A stretch of DNA of 64,000 bases, taken from Burkholderia cepacia. Lineage in GTDB: Bacteria > Pseudomonadota > Gammaproteobacteria > Burkholderiales > Burkholderiaceae. Position 1 is the stretch's first letter. Every line of letters begins with the position of its first letter. Location: contig NZ_CP073639.1 of NCBI RefSeq assembly GCF_029962485.1, positions 124,001-188,000 of the forward strand. Direction: 5' to 3'. The translations under genes were made by a program, and so were the position numbers. The notes beneath the pieces were generated by a model that was not told where the DNA came from, searched no databases, and saw only the letters and a list, made by a program, of their open reading frames with translations. Of the stretch, positions 24,902 through 34,484 are shown piece after piece.

Positions 24902-26002
24902 TTATCGGCCGCGCTTGCGCCGCACGTCGCTCGGCGTCGTGCCGGTCCAGCGCTTGAACGCGTGGCGGAAGCCGACGGCATCGCTGAAGCCGAGCGTCAG
25001 CGCGATGTCCTCGGTGCTGAGCGTGGTCGTGCTGAGGTAGTCGATCGCGAGCGCCTTGCGCACGCTCGTCAGCAGTTCGCTGTACGACGTGCCTTCGGCT
25101 TCGAGCTTGCGGCGCAGTGTGCGCGACGTGATGCACAGGCTGTCAGCGATCGCATCGATGTCGGGAAACTGGCCGGGCGTGCGCGTGAGTTCCTGGTACA
25201 CGCGCCGCGTGACGCCGGCCTGGCTGCGCAACTCGTCGAGCAGGCTCGCGCAGTGCGACGACACCTGCGCGGCGGTGATCGGGTTCGCGAGCTGCGGCGC
25301 GCGCGTGAGCCACGCGGCCGGATAGCTGAGCACATGATGCGGCTGGTCGAACGCGATCGGGCATTCGAGCGCGTCGGCCAGCAGTGCCGCGTGCGGCGGC
25401 TCCGGCTGCGCGAACTGCGCGCGCGCCGGCACGCACCACGCGCCCATCACGTCCTTGATGATCGTCACGTGCAGCGCGAACTGCATGTCGATCAGGAAAC
25501 GGTACAGTGGCTCGTCGAGATCGGGCAGCCCGACTTCGTGCCGATCCGGAAACAGCCACGAAGCGGTGTCGCCCTGTTCGACCCAGCGGATCGCGAGCAT
25601 GCCGTTCGCGAGCCGGTGATACTTGACGGCCGAATCGAACGCGTGCGCGAGCGATTCCGAGCACAGCATCGCGTAGCCGTACATTCCGTAGCTCGACGCG
25701 TGCAGCCGGCGGCCGACGCGCACGCCGAGATCGGTGCCGTCGTACTGGCCGATTGCCTGGCGCGCGGCTGTCAGGAACTGCAGCGGCGACGTGAGCGTGA
25801 ACGGATCCGCGACGTCGGCCGGCGTGAGGCCGGTGCCGTCGAGCACCGTGGCCGGGTCGAGGCCGGCCTGCGCCGCGACGTCGAGCAGCACGGCCAGCTT
25901 GGCCGGCGTGAAGCGTTGCTCGCGCAACGCGTGGGTGGGTGCGGCGTCCGGCAGGCGGGCTGCGCGGGCGGCCGTCGGGTTCAAGAGCGCACTGCGCGGC
26001 AT
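24902..26002 (-). CDS. AraC-family transcriptional regulator (OruR/ArgR-like)
   Basis: 366 residues. The N-terminal 200 residues fit the arabinose-binding-like domain of the OruR/PA14-type branch (PFTLTSPLQFLTAARQAIG, SSYGMYGYAMLCSESLAHA), a sensor for amino-acid or fatty-acid related ligands. The C-terminal AraC DNA-binding domain is complete with both helix-turn-helix units (IDAIADSLCITSRTLRRKLE and TEDIALTLGFSDAVGFRHAF) and the closing KRWTGTTPSDVR. It converges on the sensor kinase and has the AhpD-like gene upstream on the same strand, a possible but unproven target. Confidence 0.85.
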   Translation of the reverse strand: MPRSALLNPTAARAARLPDAAPTHALREQRFTPAKLAVLLDVAAQAGLDPATVLDGTGLTPADVADPFTLTSPLQFLTAARQAIGQYDGTDLGVRVGRRLHASSYGMYGYAMLCSESLAHAFDSAVKYHRLANGMLAIRWVEQGDTASWLFPDRHEVGLPDLDEPLYRFLIDMQFALHVTIIKDVMGAWCVPARAQFAQPEPPHAALLADALECPIAFDQPHHVLSYPAAWLTRAPQLANPITAAQVSSHCASLLDELRSQAGVTRRVYQELTRTPGQFPDIDAIADSLCITSRTLRRKLEAEGTSYSELLTSVRKALAIDYLSTTTLSTEDIALTLGFSDAVGFRHAFKRWTGTTPSDVRRKRGR

Positions 26003-26131
26003 GACGGGATCCTGCGTCCGATTCGATATCGTTTACGGCACGCAATTCTGCGCGGGAACGGCCCCGTGCGCATCAGGGTTCACCCTGATGCGCGCGCCGG
26101 TGCTACCCGGCGCGCCCGGCCCCGTCCTGCG

Positions 26132-26587
26132 TCAACCGGCCTGGAACACGCCGGCCTGCCACGCGAACGGCTTGGCGAGCCGGTTCCACGTGTTGATCTG
26201 CGCGACGATCAGCGTGAGCGTCGCCAGTTCGTCGCGATCGAAGTGTTCGCGCGTCGCGGCGACGAGCGCGTCGTCGATCGCGTTCTCGCTGATCAGCGTG
26301 AGCGCTTCGGCCCAGCGCAATGCGGCCTGTTCCTTCGGGCTGTACAGGTCGGGTGTCTCGTGCCACACGGGCAGCAGGTTGTAGCGTAGCGGATTCTCGC
26401 CTGCGTGGATGCCTTCCTTGATGTGACGGTCGAGACAATACGCGCAGCCGTTCAGTTGCGACACGCGTGCACGCACCAGTTCGACGAGCTTGAAGTCGTG
26501 TCCGGTGTGGTTCGCGTACTCCTCGACATTGAGCACGACGTCGAGCAGCCGGGCGGGAAGTTGTCCAAACGAGATGCGTTCTGGCAT
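26132..26587 (-). CDS. AhpD-like / carboxymuconolactone decarboxylase family protein
   Basis: 151 residues from ATG 26587 (AGAGG upstream); a longer in-frame extension to 26656 lacks homology. The redox motif C48-x-x-C51 with H55 (CAYCLDRH) and the upstream Glu region (VELVRARVSQLNG) are typical of the alkylhydroperoxidase AhpD-core fold. Such proteins reduce peroxides or act as small thiol-dependent enzymes. It is followed by an AraC regulator gene on the same strand. No AhpC neighbour, so the physiological partner is unknown. Confidence 0.85.
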   Translation of the reverse strand: MPERISFGQLPARLLDVVLNVEEYANHTGHDFKLVELVRARVSQLNGCAYCLDRHIKEGIHAGENPLRYNLLPVWHETPDLYSPKEQAALRWAEALTLISENAIDDALVAATREHFDRDELATLTLIVAQINTWNRLAKPFAWQAGVFQAG

Positions 26588-26918
26588 GGCGACTGGCCTC
26601 TTGATGGAGCGGGATAGGATCATTGGTTGGATGTGTCGTGTCTCTTGCTCCGGCATCGCACGTCGCCGCGATCGGCGGCAGGTGTGAAGTCATCCTGATC
26701 AAAAGGCTGCGGGATCGACCGGCCGGGCCAGGCTATGGCGTACGCGGAAGCCGTTGTGCGGATGCGTATATGCCGGCTTCATCGGTGGCGTCGAGCGGTG
26801 CGCTCGGCCGCGGCGAACCGGAAGCGAAGCGATCGTATCAGGCGCGACCGGCGGCAGGAATCGCCTGATCCCGTATGTTGTCCATGCCGATATCGCGATA
26901 GTCGGACCGCCGGGCCGG
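26588..26918. other. 331-bp intergenic region, nothing recognised
   Basis: Upstream of the AhpD-like gene and downstream of the HAD gene. Open frames here show no family resemblance. No convincing promoter or terminator was seen. Confidence 0.4.
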
Positions 26919-27710
26919 TCAGCCCTGATCGTCGGGGCGAGCACGCAGGATCGCGTCGGCGAACTCGACGAATCCGCTGCCGCCGGGGCCTTGCGTGATC
27001 CATCGCGGCAGCACGGGCAACTGCTGCAGATAGTCGACCACGGTGCTTACGCCGGCCGTGTGCGTGAAATAGCCGAACATCGGCGCGTCGTTCGTGGAAT
27101 CGCCGGAATACGCGACGCACGCCGGCGCTCCATCGGCGTCGACGCCGTAGGTGTCCGACAGCACGCGCAGCGACATCGACAGCTTGTCGTATCCGCCGAC
27201 CCAGCCGACGATCCACAGGTTATTGATGGTCGCGTCCGCGCCGGCCGCGACCAGCGCGTCGCGTATCCGGTCGTCCTGGCCGGAGCCGGTGCGTGCGTAT
27301 GCGAGCGACGTCAGCCTGAAGTCCTGGTCGTCCGCGAGGCGTGCGGCAGGTACGGCCTTCGCTACATGCTGCGCGATACGCCGGCGTGCGTCGCGCGCGC
27401 CGTCGAGCGCGTCGTCCGCATGCCAGTATCGGCGTTCGACGCCGTGCCCGTGCGGGCTGCGCCGGATGAAGAGTCCGCCGTTCTCCGCGATCACGCCGTC
27501 GACCGGCCACATGCGCGCCATCTGGTCGCACCAGCCGGCCGGCGCGGCGGTCACGGGAATCACGCGGATGCCGTGCGCCTGCAGCCGCTCGAGTGCCGCA
27601 TAGGTTTGCGCGGCCAGGCGGCCGCGATGGGTCAGCGTCTCGTCCATGTCGGTCAGCACGAATCGAACGGACGAGAAGGTGTCGGCGGGGGCCAGGGAAA
27701 GCGGCTGCAT
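26919..27710 (-). CDS. HAD-superfamily (class IIB) phosphatase
   Basis: 263 residues from ATG 27710. Motif I DMDETLT (D21 nucleophile, D23 acid) opens the Rossmann-like core; TAAP (motif II region) follows, and the C2-type cap includes IAENGGLFIRR, a feature of Cof/trehalose-phosphatase/sucrose-phosphatase relatives. Motif IV is AYSGDSTNDAPMF. Soluble, cytoplasmic and expected to dephosphorylate a sugar phosphate or similar metabolite; the substrate is not predictable. It is divergent from the acyl-CoA ligase gene with 308 bp between them and has no obvious operon partner. Confidence 0.85.
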   Translation of the reverse strand: MQPLSLAPADTFSSVRFVLTDMDETLTHRGRLAAQTYAALERLQAHGIRVIPVTAAPAGWCDQMARMWPVDGVIAENGGLFIRRSPHGHGVERRYWHADDALDGARDARRRIAQHVAKAVPAARLADDQDFRLTSLAYARTGSGQDDRIRDALVAAGADATINNLWIVGWVGGYDKLSMSLRVLSDTYGVDADGAPACVAYSGDSTNDAPMFGYFTHTAGVSTVVDYLQQLPVLPRWITQGPGGSGFVEFADAILRARPDDQG

Positions 27711-28018
27711 CTTCTCGACGAATGAATGACGATCGTCGATTATGAAGAAGGGCGGCGGGCCGTGCCATGCCGCTTGATGCTTTGCAATCCGCGCTGTGGA
27801 ATATGCGGCTGCCCGCCGTTGCAAATGAAGTTGTCTGGACAAGCGCGCCCGCACGCGTGTCCGTTTCGATCATCTTTTCGGCCGCCCGGATCATTTGCAA
27901 AGCGCGTCGCGCGGGCGATAGTCGCCGGTCAGGCGACGGCCCGCGTCCTTCCGGCGTGCAGGCCGCCGTGCGAACGGTGTGCTACGGGCGCACCGTCCCC
28001 CGAGCCTAGGAGCGAGAC
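27711..28018. other. 308-bp divergent intergenic region
   Basis: Separates the HAD gene and the acyl-CoA ligase gene, so it must carry promoters for both. A perfect 10-bp palindrome GACGATCGTC lies at 27727-27736, next to the HAD start. No -35/-10 pair could be fixed. TAGGAGCG just before 28019 is the ligase ribosome-binding site. Confidence 0.4.
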
Positions 28019-29653
28019 ATGACGAAGAGACACTGGACCGGGTCGTATGGCTCGATCCCCGCCGAGATCGATGCCGATCGCCATCCATCCGTAAGCGCGC
28101 TGCTGGACGACGCGATGCGCCGCTTCGCCGATCGTCCGGCGTTCCATGCGTACGGACGCACGCTCACCTATGCCGATGTCGACCGCCTGTCGACCGCGCT
28201 GGCCGCGTATCTGCAGCAGGTCGTCGGCGTGCGCAAGGGCGATCGCGTGGCCGTGATGCTGCCCAACGTGCTCGCGTTTCCGGTCGTGTTCGTCGCCGTC
28301 GCGAAGATCGGCGCCATCCAGGTCAACGTCAACCCGCACTACACCGCGCGCGAGCTCGAGCATCAGCTCAACGACGCGGGCGTCGAGGTGGCCGTCGTCT
28401 GCGGCGGCTCGATGGGCACGTTCGCCGAGGTGGTTGGCGGCACGCGCGTGCGCACCGTGCTGAGCGTGGGGCGCGGCGATCTCGGCGTCGTCGATGCGCC
28501 GGCCGGCACCTGCGACGCACTGCCGCCCGGCTCGATCCCGCTCGCGGACGCGCTCGCCGCAGGCGAATCGCTCGCGTGCGAGCCGGTTGCGCTCGGCGGC
28601 GCGGACCTGCTGCTGCTGCAATACACGGGCGGCACGACCGGCCTGTCGAAGGGCGCGGCACTGTCGCACCGCAACCTCGTCGCGAACATCGAACAGTTCG
28701 CGGCGATCGTGCCGGCGGCTCGCGAGCCGGGCGAGGAGGTCGTCGTCACGGCGATCCCGCTGTATCACATCTTCGCGCTGACGGTGAACTTCCTGTCCTA
28801 CTTCGCGATCGGCGCGCAGAACTGGCTCGTCGCGAACCCGCGCGACATGGACGGGTTCATCGACGTCCTGAAGGCGGCGCGGCCGACGGTGTTCGTCGGC
28901 GTGAACACGCTGTACGCGGGGCTCGCCGGCCATCCGCGCTTAAAGGAAGTCGACTGGTCGCGGCTGAAGCTGTCGGCCGGCGGCGGCGCGGCGGTGATCG
29001 ACGTGATCTCGTCGCGCTGGAAGGCCGTGACGGGCAATTTCATCCGCGAGGGCTACGGGCTGTCGGAAACGTCGCCGGTCGTATCGTTCAACCCGCAGTC
29101 GATCGATGCGTTCACGGGCACCACGGGCCTGCCGCTGCCGTCGACCGACGTGAAGCTGCTCGACGACCAGGATCGCGAGGCGCCGATCGGCGAAGCGGGC
29201 GAGATCTGCGTGAAGGGGCCGCAGGTGATGGGCGGCTACTGGCAGAAGCCGGACGCAAACGCGGCCGCGTTCACGGCGGACGGTTATTTCCGTACCGGCG
29301 ACGTCGGCGTGTTCGACGAGGCCGGCTTCCTGCGGATCGTCGACCGCAAGAAGGACATGATCATCGTGTCGGGTTTCAACGTGTATCCGAACGAGGTGGA
29401 GGCCGTTGCGACCGCGCTGCCGGGCGTCGCCGAATGCGCGTGCATCGGCGTGCCGGACCCGCGCACGGGCGAGGCCGTCAAGCTGTTCGTGGTGCTCGCG
29501 CCGGATGCCGACGTGAACGAGGCGCAACTCGTCGAGCATTGCCGCGCGAGCCTGGCGGCGTACAAGTTGCCGAAGATCGTCCGCTTCGTCGACCGGTTGC
29601 CGAAGTCGACGGTCGGCAAGATCCTGCGGCGGGAACTGAGCCGCACCGACTGA
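28019..29653 (+). CDS. Long-chain acyl-CoA ligase (FadD-like, ANL superfamily)
   Basis: 544 residues. Activates a carboxylic acid with ATP to the acyl-adenylate and then to the CoA thioester. The AMP-binding P-loop YTGGTTGLSKG is at 202-212, GYGLSETSPVV is motif II, YFRTGDVG and DRKKDMIIVSGFNVYPNEVE mark the hinge, and K534 in the closing GKILRREL is the catalytic lysine. The order and length are those of FadD-type medium- to long-chain ligases. It is followed by an AraC regulator and, further on, by a beta-oxidation run, so fatty-acid activation is the likeliest role. Cytoplasmic or membrane-associated. Confidence 0.9.
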   Translation: MTKRHWTGSYGSIPAEIDADRHPSVSALLDDAMRRFADRPAFHAYGRTLTYADVDRLSTALAAYLQQVVGVRKGDRVAVMLPNVLAFPVVFVAVAKIGAIQVNVNPHYTARELEHQLNDAGVEVAVVCGGSMGTFAEVVGGTRVRTVLSVGRGDLGVVDAPAGTCDALPPGSIPLADALAAGESLACEPVALGGADLLLLQYTGGTTGLSKGAALSHRNLVANIEQFAAIVPAAREPGEEVVVTAIPLYHIFALTVNFLSYFAIGAQNWLVANPRDMDGFIDVLKAARPTVFVGVNTLYAGLAGHPRLKEVDWSRLKLSAGGGAAVIDVISSRWKAVTGNFIREGYGLSETSPVVSFNPQSIDAFTGTTGLPLPSTDVKLLDDQDREAPIGEAGEICVKGPQVMGGYWQKPDANAAAFTADGYFRTGDVGVFDEAGFLRIVDRKKDMIIVSGFNVYPNEVEAVATALPGVAECACIGVPDPRTGEAVKLFVVLAPDADVNEAQLVEHCRASLAAYKLPKIVRFVDRLPKSTVGKILRRELSRTD

Positions 29654-29782
29654 TGGCCGCGACGTTCCGCACGGCCGCGGGCGCGGCCCGGCATGCCGAA
29701 GGCCCCGAATGTGCCGAAAGGGCCGCGCGGGCCGCGCGGGCCGCTCAAGTACAATGCGAGCGGTTCGACCGACGGGGACGCG

Positions 29783-30829
29783 ATGACCGGTTCAGACTCA
29801 CTTGCCGCCCGGGCAGGGCATGCGCTGCCGTCGCCGAGCGCGACGGTGCCGATCTCGCTCGTCAACGGTTTTCTCGCGAGTGCGGGCGCTCAGCGCGATG
29901 TGGTCGAACGCTACCTGCGCGGCGCGGGCATCCCGATCGAGCTGCTTGGCGAGCCGCATGCGCGCGTGACGGAGGAGCAGTTCTCGACGCTGTACCGCAC
30001 GCTCGCGATCGATCTCGACGACGAGATGCCCGGCATCTTCTCGCGCCCGCTGCGAGGCGGCACGCTGAAGTACCTGTGCCTGAGCCTGCTCGATGCGCGC
30101 AACCTCGAAACGACGCTGCATCGTTTCGGGCAATTCTTCCATATCCTGCTCGACGACTTTTTCGTCGAAGCGAAGCGCGACGGTCTCGTCGCGCAGGTGC
30201 TGCTGCGCCCGAACGACGCGATCGGCCCGATCGGCGCGCTCGGCCAGGAGCTGATGCTCAAGCTCGTGCACGGCGTGTGTTCCTGGCTGATCGGGCAGAA
30301 GATCCCGCTGTTGCAGATCGAGTTTGCGTGCCCGCGACCGCGCCATGCGGTCGAGCACCTGTATTTCTTTACCGGCTCGGTGAAGTTCGACTGCGAGCGC
30401 ACGCTGATGCGCTTCAGCGCCGACTACCTCGACGCGCCGATCCGGCAGAGCAAGCGCAACCTGAGCAAGTTCCTCGCGCGCGCGCCGGGCGACTGGATCT
30501 TCGAATCGTTCAGCGAACAGCTCGTGTGCCATCGCGTGCGGCAGTACCTGTCGGCGGCGCTGCCCGACCTGCCCGTGATCGACCAGGCGGCCGAGCACCT
30601 GCATTGTTCGGTACGCACGCTGAGCCGGCACCTTGCAGCCGAAGGGACGACGTTCCAGGTACTGAAGGACGAGCTGCGGCGCGACATCGCGATCCAGCGG
30701 CTGACGGACACGCCCGACACGATCGCGGCGATCGGCGCCGATATCGGCTTCGATGACCCCAGCGCGTTTCATCGCGCGTTCCGGCACTGGACGGGGAGTA
30801 CGCCGGGGACCTACCGGCGGCAGGTGTAG
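29783..30829 (+). CDS. AraC-family transcriptional regulator
   Basis: 348 residues from ATG 29783, with GACGGGGAC upstream. An in-frame ATG 90 bp earlier would add a Pro/Gly/Lys/Arg-rich head encoded by a GC repeat and is not favoured. The N-terminal region (ISLVNGFLASAG, LLGEPHARVTEEQFSTLYR) is the arabinose-binding-like domain of the OruR branch, and the C-terminal domain has two helix-turn-helix units (IDQAAEHLHCSVRTLSRHLA, IGADIGFDDPSAFHRAF). It lies 129 bp after the acyl-CoA ligase on the same strand and is a likely regulator of it (inference). Confidence 0.85.
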   Translation: MTGSDSLAARAGHALPSPSATVPISLVNGFLASAGAQRDVVERYLRGAGIPIELLGEPHARVTEEQFSTLYRTLAIDLDDEMPGIFSRPLRGGTLKYLCLSLLDARNLETTLHRFGQFFHILLDDFFVEAKRDGLVAQVLLRPNDAIGPIGALGQELMLKLVHGVCSWLIGQKIPLLQIEFACPRPRHAVEHLYFFTGSVKFDCERTLMRFSADYLDAPIRQSKRNLSKFLARAPGDWIFESFSEQLVCHRVRQYLSAALPDLPVIDQAAEHLHCSVRTLSRHLAAEGTTFQVLKDELRRDIAIQRLTDTPDTIAAIGADIGFDDPSAFHRAFRHWTGSTPGTYRRQV

Positions 30830-30988
30830 TACGCGGGGAGGCCGGTATTCGCGGCCCGTTCCCGTCTCCGGCGCGCGTCGGGAATTCCGTCGCGGGTCGC
30901 ACGCTGATTTCGAAACATCCACATGATTCTGGTAACTTGACGCACCGGCCCGAGCGCTTTGCGATGGCCATCACCCATCTTTCATAAT

Positions 30989-32585
30989 ATGACATTACAG
31001 ATTGGGATTCCTCTGGAGACAGCCACCGGCGAACGGCGCGTAGCGACCGTCCCCGAAGTGGTCGAGAAGCTGATCAAGCTGGGGTTTTCGGTCGCCGTCC
31101 AAAGCGGCGCCGGTGCCGGCGCGAACTTTGATGACGACGCCTACCGTGCGGCCGGCGCAACCGTTGCCACAACGGCGGCCGACCTCTGGTCCGGCAGCGA
31201 CATCGTGTTCAAGGTGCGCCCACCGACCGGCGAAGAAGTCGCGTTGATGCGCGAGGGCGGTACGCTGATCGGCTTCGTCTGGCCGGCGCAGAACCCCGAA
31301 CTGATGGAGCAACTGGCCGCCAGGCGGGCCACCGTGCTGGCGATCGATTCGCTGCCGCGCACGCTGTCGCGCGCCCAGAAGATGGACGCGCTCACGTCGA
31401 TGGCCAGCATCAGCGGCTACCGTGCGGTGATCGAGGCCGCGCACGCATTCGGGCGCTTCCTGAATGGCCAGGTCACGGCGGCCGGCAAGATTCCGCCGGC
31501 CAAGGTCTTCATCGCCGGTGCCGGCGTGGCCGGCCTCGCCGCGATCGGCACGGCCGCCAGCCTCGGCGCGATCGTGCGCGCCAACGACACGCGTGCGGAA
31601 GTGGCCGATCAGGTCAAGTCGCTGGGCGGCGAGTTCGTCAAGGTCGACTACGAGAGGAAGGCTCGGGTGGCGGCGGCTATGCGAAGGTGATGAGCGAAGG
31701 CTTCAGCAGGCGCAGCGCGCGATGTACGCGCAGCAGGCCAAGGACGCCGACATCATCATCACGACCGCGCTGATCCCCGGCAAGCCCGCGCCGAAGCTGA
31801 TCACGGCCGAGATGGTGCAGTCGATGAAGCCCGGCAGCGTGATCGTCGACATGGCTGCCGAACAGGGCGGCAACTGCGAACTCACGGTGCCCGGCGAGGC
31901 CGTCGTGCGCCACGGCGTGACGATCGTCGGCTTCACGGATCTCGCGTCGCGCCTGTCGCGGCAGTCGTCCACGCTGTATGCGACGAACCTGCTGCGCGTG
32001 GTCGAGGAGCTGTGCAAGGGCAAGGACGGCACGATCAACGTCGACTTCGACGACGACGCGATCCGCGGCCTCACCGTCATCAAGGAAGGCAACGTCACGT
32101 GGCCGCCGCCGCCGATCAAGCAGGCGGTTGTCGCGCCCAAGCCCCAGGCGGCGCCCGCAGCGGCCGCGCCCGCGAAGTCCAAGGGCCATGGACATGCCGG
32201 CGAACCGATGTCGGCCAAGGCGCTCGCGATCGTGTTCGCGGTCGGCGCGCTGGCGTTCCTGTTCGTCGGCCAATTCGCGCCGGCGAGCTTCCTGTCGCAC
32301 TTCACGGTGTTCGTGCTCGCGTGCTTCGTCGGCTACATGGTGATCTGGAACGTCACGCCGTCGCTGCACACGCCGCTGATGAGCGTGACCAACGCGATCT
32401 CGTCGATCATCGCGATCGGCGCGCTCGTGCAGGTCGCGCCGCCCCTCGGTGAACTGGCCAACGCAGGCGATCGCCCGTCCGGGCTGATCCTCGGCCTGGC
32501 GGTGGGCGCGCTGACGCTCACGGCCGTCAACATGTTCGGCGGCTTCGCGGTCACGCGACGCATGCTGGCGATGTTCCGCAAATAA
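30989..32585 (+). pseudogene. pntA: NAD(P) transhydrogenase alpha subunit with two one-base frameshifts
   Basis: PntA with PntB moves hydride between NADH and NADP+ coupled to proton entry. The first frame covers the NAD-binding domain (GIPLETATGERRVATVP, SLPRTLSRAQKMDALTS, FIAGAGVAGLAAIGTA) up to about 31654, where a G appears to be missing from GAGGAGGAAGG. A second base, a C in TTCCAGCAG, is missing at about 31704. Between and after these points the family sequence resumes (MSEGFQQAQ reading, then TALIPGKPAPKLIT, AAEQGGNCE) and ends with the membrane domain, four helices fused to the same chain as in E. coli PntA. Both losses are single bases in repetitive codons, and the partner gene is intact, so sequencing error is likely. 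If real, the enzyme is inactive. Confidence 0.85.
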
Positions 32586-32598
32586 GGGGACGACAACA

Positions 32599-34014
32599 AT
32601 GACTTCAAACCTGACTACCGTCTCCTATATCGGCGCCGCGATCCTCTTCATCCTCAGCCTCGGCGGGCTGGCCAACCCTGAAACGGCACGCCGCGGCAAC
32701 CTGCTCGGCATGATCGGCATGCTGATCGCGGTGCTGGCCACCGTGGCCGGTCCGCGCGTGTCGGCCGCGGGCATTCCGTATGTGGTCGCCGCGCTGGTCG
32801 TCGGTGGCGCCGTCGGCCTGTACGCCGCGAAGAAGGTGCAGATGACGCAGATGCCGGAACTGGTCGCGCTGATGCACAGCCTGGTCGGTCTGGCGGCTTG
32901 CCTGGTGGGCTTCGCGAGCTACATCGACACGTCGCTGCAGCTCACGGGCGCCGAGAAGGCCATCCACGAAGTGGAGATCTACGTCGGCATCCTGATTGGC
33001 GCGATTACCTTCGCGGGCTCGATCATCGCGTTCGGCAAGCTGTCGGGCAAGATCGGCGGCAAGCCGCTGCTGCTGCCGGCGCGGCACTGGATGAACCTGG
33101 CCGCGCTGCTGATCGTGATCTACTTCGGCCGCGCGTTCCTGCATGCGGAAAGCATCCAGGACGGCATGCTGCCGCTCGTCGTGATGACGGTGATCTCGCT
33201 GCTGTTCGGCGTGCACATGGTGATGGCGATCGGCGGGGCGGACATGCCGGTCGTGGTGTCGATGCTCAACAGCTACTCGGGCTGGGCGGCGGCGGCCACC
33301 GGCTTCATGCTCGGCAATGACCTGCTGATCGTGATCGGCGCGCTGGTCGGCTCGTCCGGTGCGATTCTGTCGTACATCATGTGCCGCGCGATGAACCGCA
33401 ACTTCATCAGCGTGATCGCGGGCGGCTTCGGCAGCGGCGCAGGCGTTCCGGCGGCAGCCGGTGGCGGCGCGCAGCCGGCCGGCGAGGCGGTTGCGGTGAG
33501 CGCGGCGGAAACGGCCGAACTGCTGCGCGAGGCGAAGCGCGTGATCATCGTACCCGGCTATGGGATGGCGGTGGCGCAGGCCCAGCACACGGTGTTCGAG
33601 CTGACGAAGCTGCTGCGTGAAAAGGGCGTCGATGTGCGTTTCGCGATTCACCCGGTCGCGGGCCGCATGCCGGGCCACATGAACGTGCTGCTGGCCGAAG
33701 CGAAGGTGCCGTACGACATCGTGCTGGAAATGGACGAGATCAACGGCGATTTCCCCGAGGCCGACGTGTCGATGGTGATCGGCGCGAACGACATCGTGAA
33801 CCCGGCGGCGCAGGACGACCCGACGAGCCCGATCGCCGGCATGCCGGTGCTGGAGGTGTGGAAGGCGAAGACGTCGATCGTGATGAAGCGCAGCATGGCT
33901 TCGGGCTATGCAGGCGTCGACAATCCGCTGTTCTACAAGGACAACAACCGCATGTTGTTCGGTGATGCGAAGTCGATGCTGAGCGAGGTGTTCGGCATGC
34001 TGAAAGCCTCCTGA
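32599..34014 (+). CDS. pntB: NAD(P) transhydrogenase beta subunit
   Basis: 471 residues. About nine membrane helices in the first 270 residues include the proton channel ([34 protein letters not shown]). The cytosolic NADP-binding domain starts near residue 295: [15 protein letters not shown] with the GYGMA motif, [18 protein letters not shown], a [16 protein letters not shown] motif and the tail [17 protein letters not shown]. The gene starts 13 bp after pntA and completes the pnt operon. The complex sits in the inner membrane and supplies NADPH. A strong hairpin follows at 34080-34114. Confidence 0.95.
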   Translation: MTSNLTTVSYIGAAILFILSLGGLANPETARRGNLLGMIGMLIAVLATVAGPRVSAAGIPYVVAALVVGGAVGLYAAKKVQMTQMPELVALMHSLVGLAACLVGFASYIDTSLQLTGAEKAIHEVEIYVGILIGAITFAGSIIAFGKLSGKIGGKPLLLPARHWMNLAALLIVIYFGRAFLHAESIQDGMLPLVVMTVISLLFGVHMVMAIGGADMPVVVSMLNSYSGWAAAATGFMLGNDLLIVIGALVGSSGAILSYIMCRAMNRNFISVIAGGFGSGAGVPAAAGGGAQPAGEAVAVSAAETAELLREAKRVIIVPGYGMAVAQAQHTVFELTKLLREKGVDVRFAIHPVAGRMPGHMNVLLAEAKVPYDIVLEMDEINGDFPEADVSMVIGANDIVNPAAQDDPTSPIAGMPVLEVWKAKTSIVMKRSMASGYAGVDNPLFYKDNNRMLFGDAKSMLSEVFGMLKAS

Positions 34015-34079
34015 GCGCGGCCACGCGACCGGAGCGGGCCGCAGGTCCGTTCCGCAAGCGCATGGCCTCGACATACAGT

Positions 34080-34114
34080 CGGCCCGCCACGCATCGGTGA
34101 TGCATGGCGGGCCG
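34080..34114 (+). terminator. Hairpin downstream of pntB
   Basis: CGGCCCGCCA (34080-34089) pairs perfectly with TGGCGGGCCG (34105-34114), and GCATC/GATGC pair inside the loop. Very stable GC-rich stem 65 bp after the stop, likely the end of the pnt transcript. No U-tract is evident. Confidence 0.6.
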
Positions 34115-34484
34115 ATGCACATGTGCGCGGCGCGTGGCTGCCGGTGCTGATGCGTTCCCGTGCCGGCGCCCGCCGGCGGTTCCCATAACCGGCTCCCTTT
34201 GCCGCCCGCCCGGGCCGGCTCCGCGGCGTCGGTGCCTGCCGCGGGCACGTCGATTGCTCGTCGAATCCGCCAAACCCGATCCGGCCGAATCCCTGTCCGG
34301 CCGGCCGTTCCCGGCAAAGGCTGCAAATTCCGTGGCCGATTTTGTCACTATGTGGGCCGGATATGACAATGGGAATTGGCGACCGCGGCATTACGATGGG
34401 TCATCACGTCGCCCCGGGTTCAAAGGGTTTTCCCGTATCGCTCCCCGAGCGCGCCTCATTCACCGCCTGATTGGAACATCGACC
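34115..34484. other. 370-bp region before the acyl-CoA dehydrogenase
   Basis: No gene recognised. A TTGTCA/TGACAA inverted pair with a 16-bp spacer lies at 34342-34369, possibly part of a promoter or a repressor site; with six-base arms it may be chance. Confidence 0.35.

Noticed and set aside
29693..29782. A Gly/Pro/Lys-rich N-terminal extension of the AraC protein with collagen-like GPRGPRG
   Set aside because: It is encoded by a GC repeat upstream of a better start with a ribosome-binding site at 29783.
34342..34369. TTGTCA/TGACAA inverted pair
   Set aside because: Six-base arms with a 16-base spacer can occur by chance; kept only as a note in the gap description.
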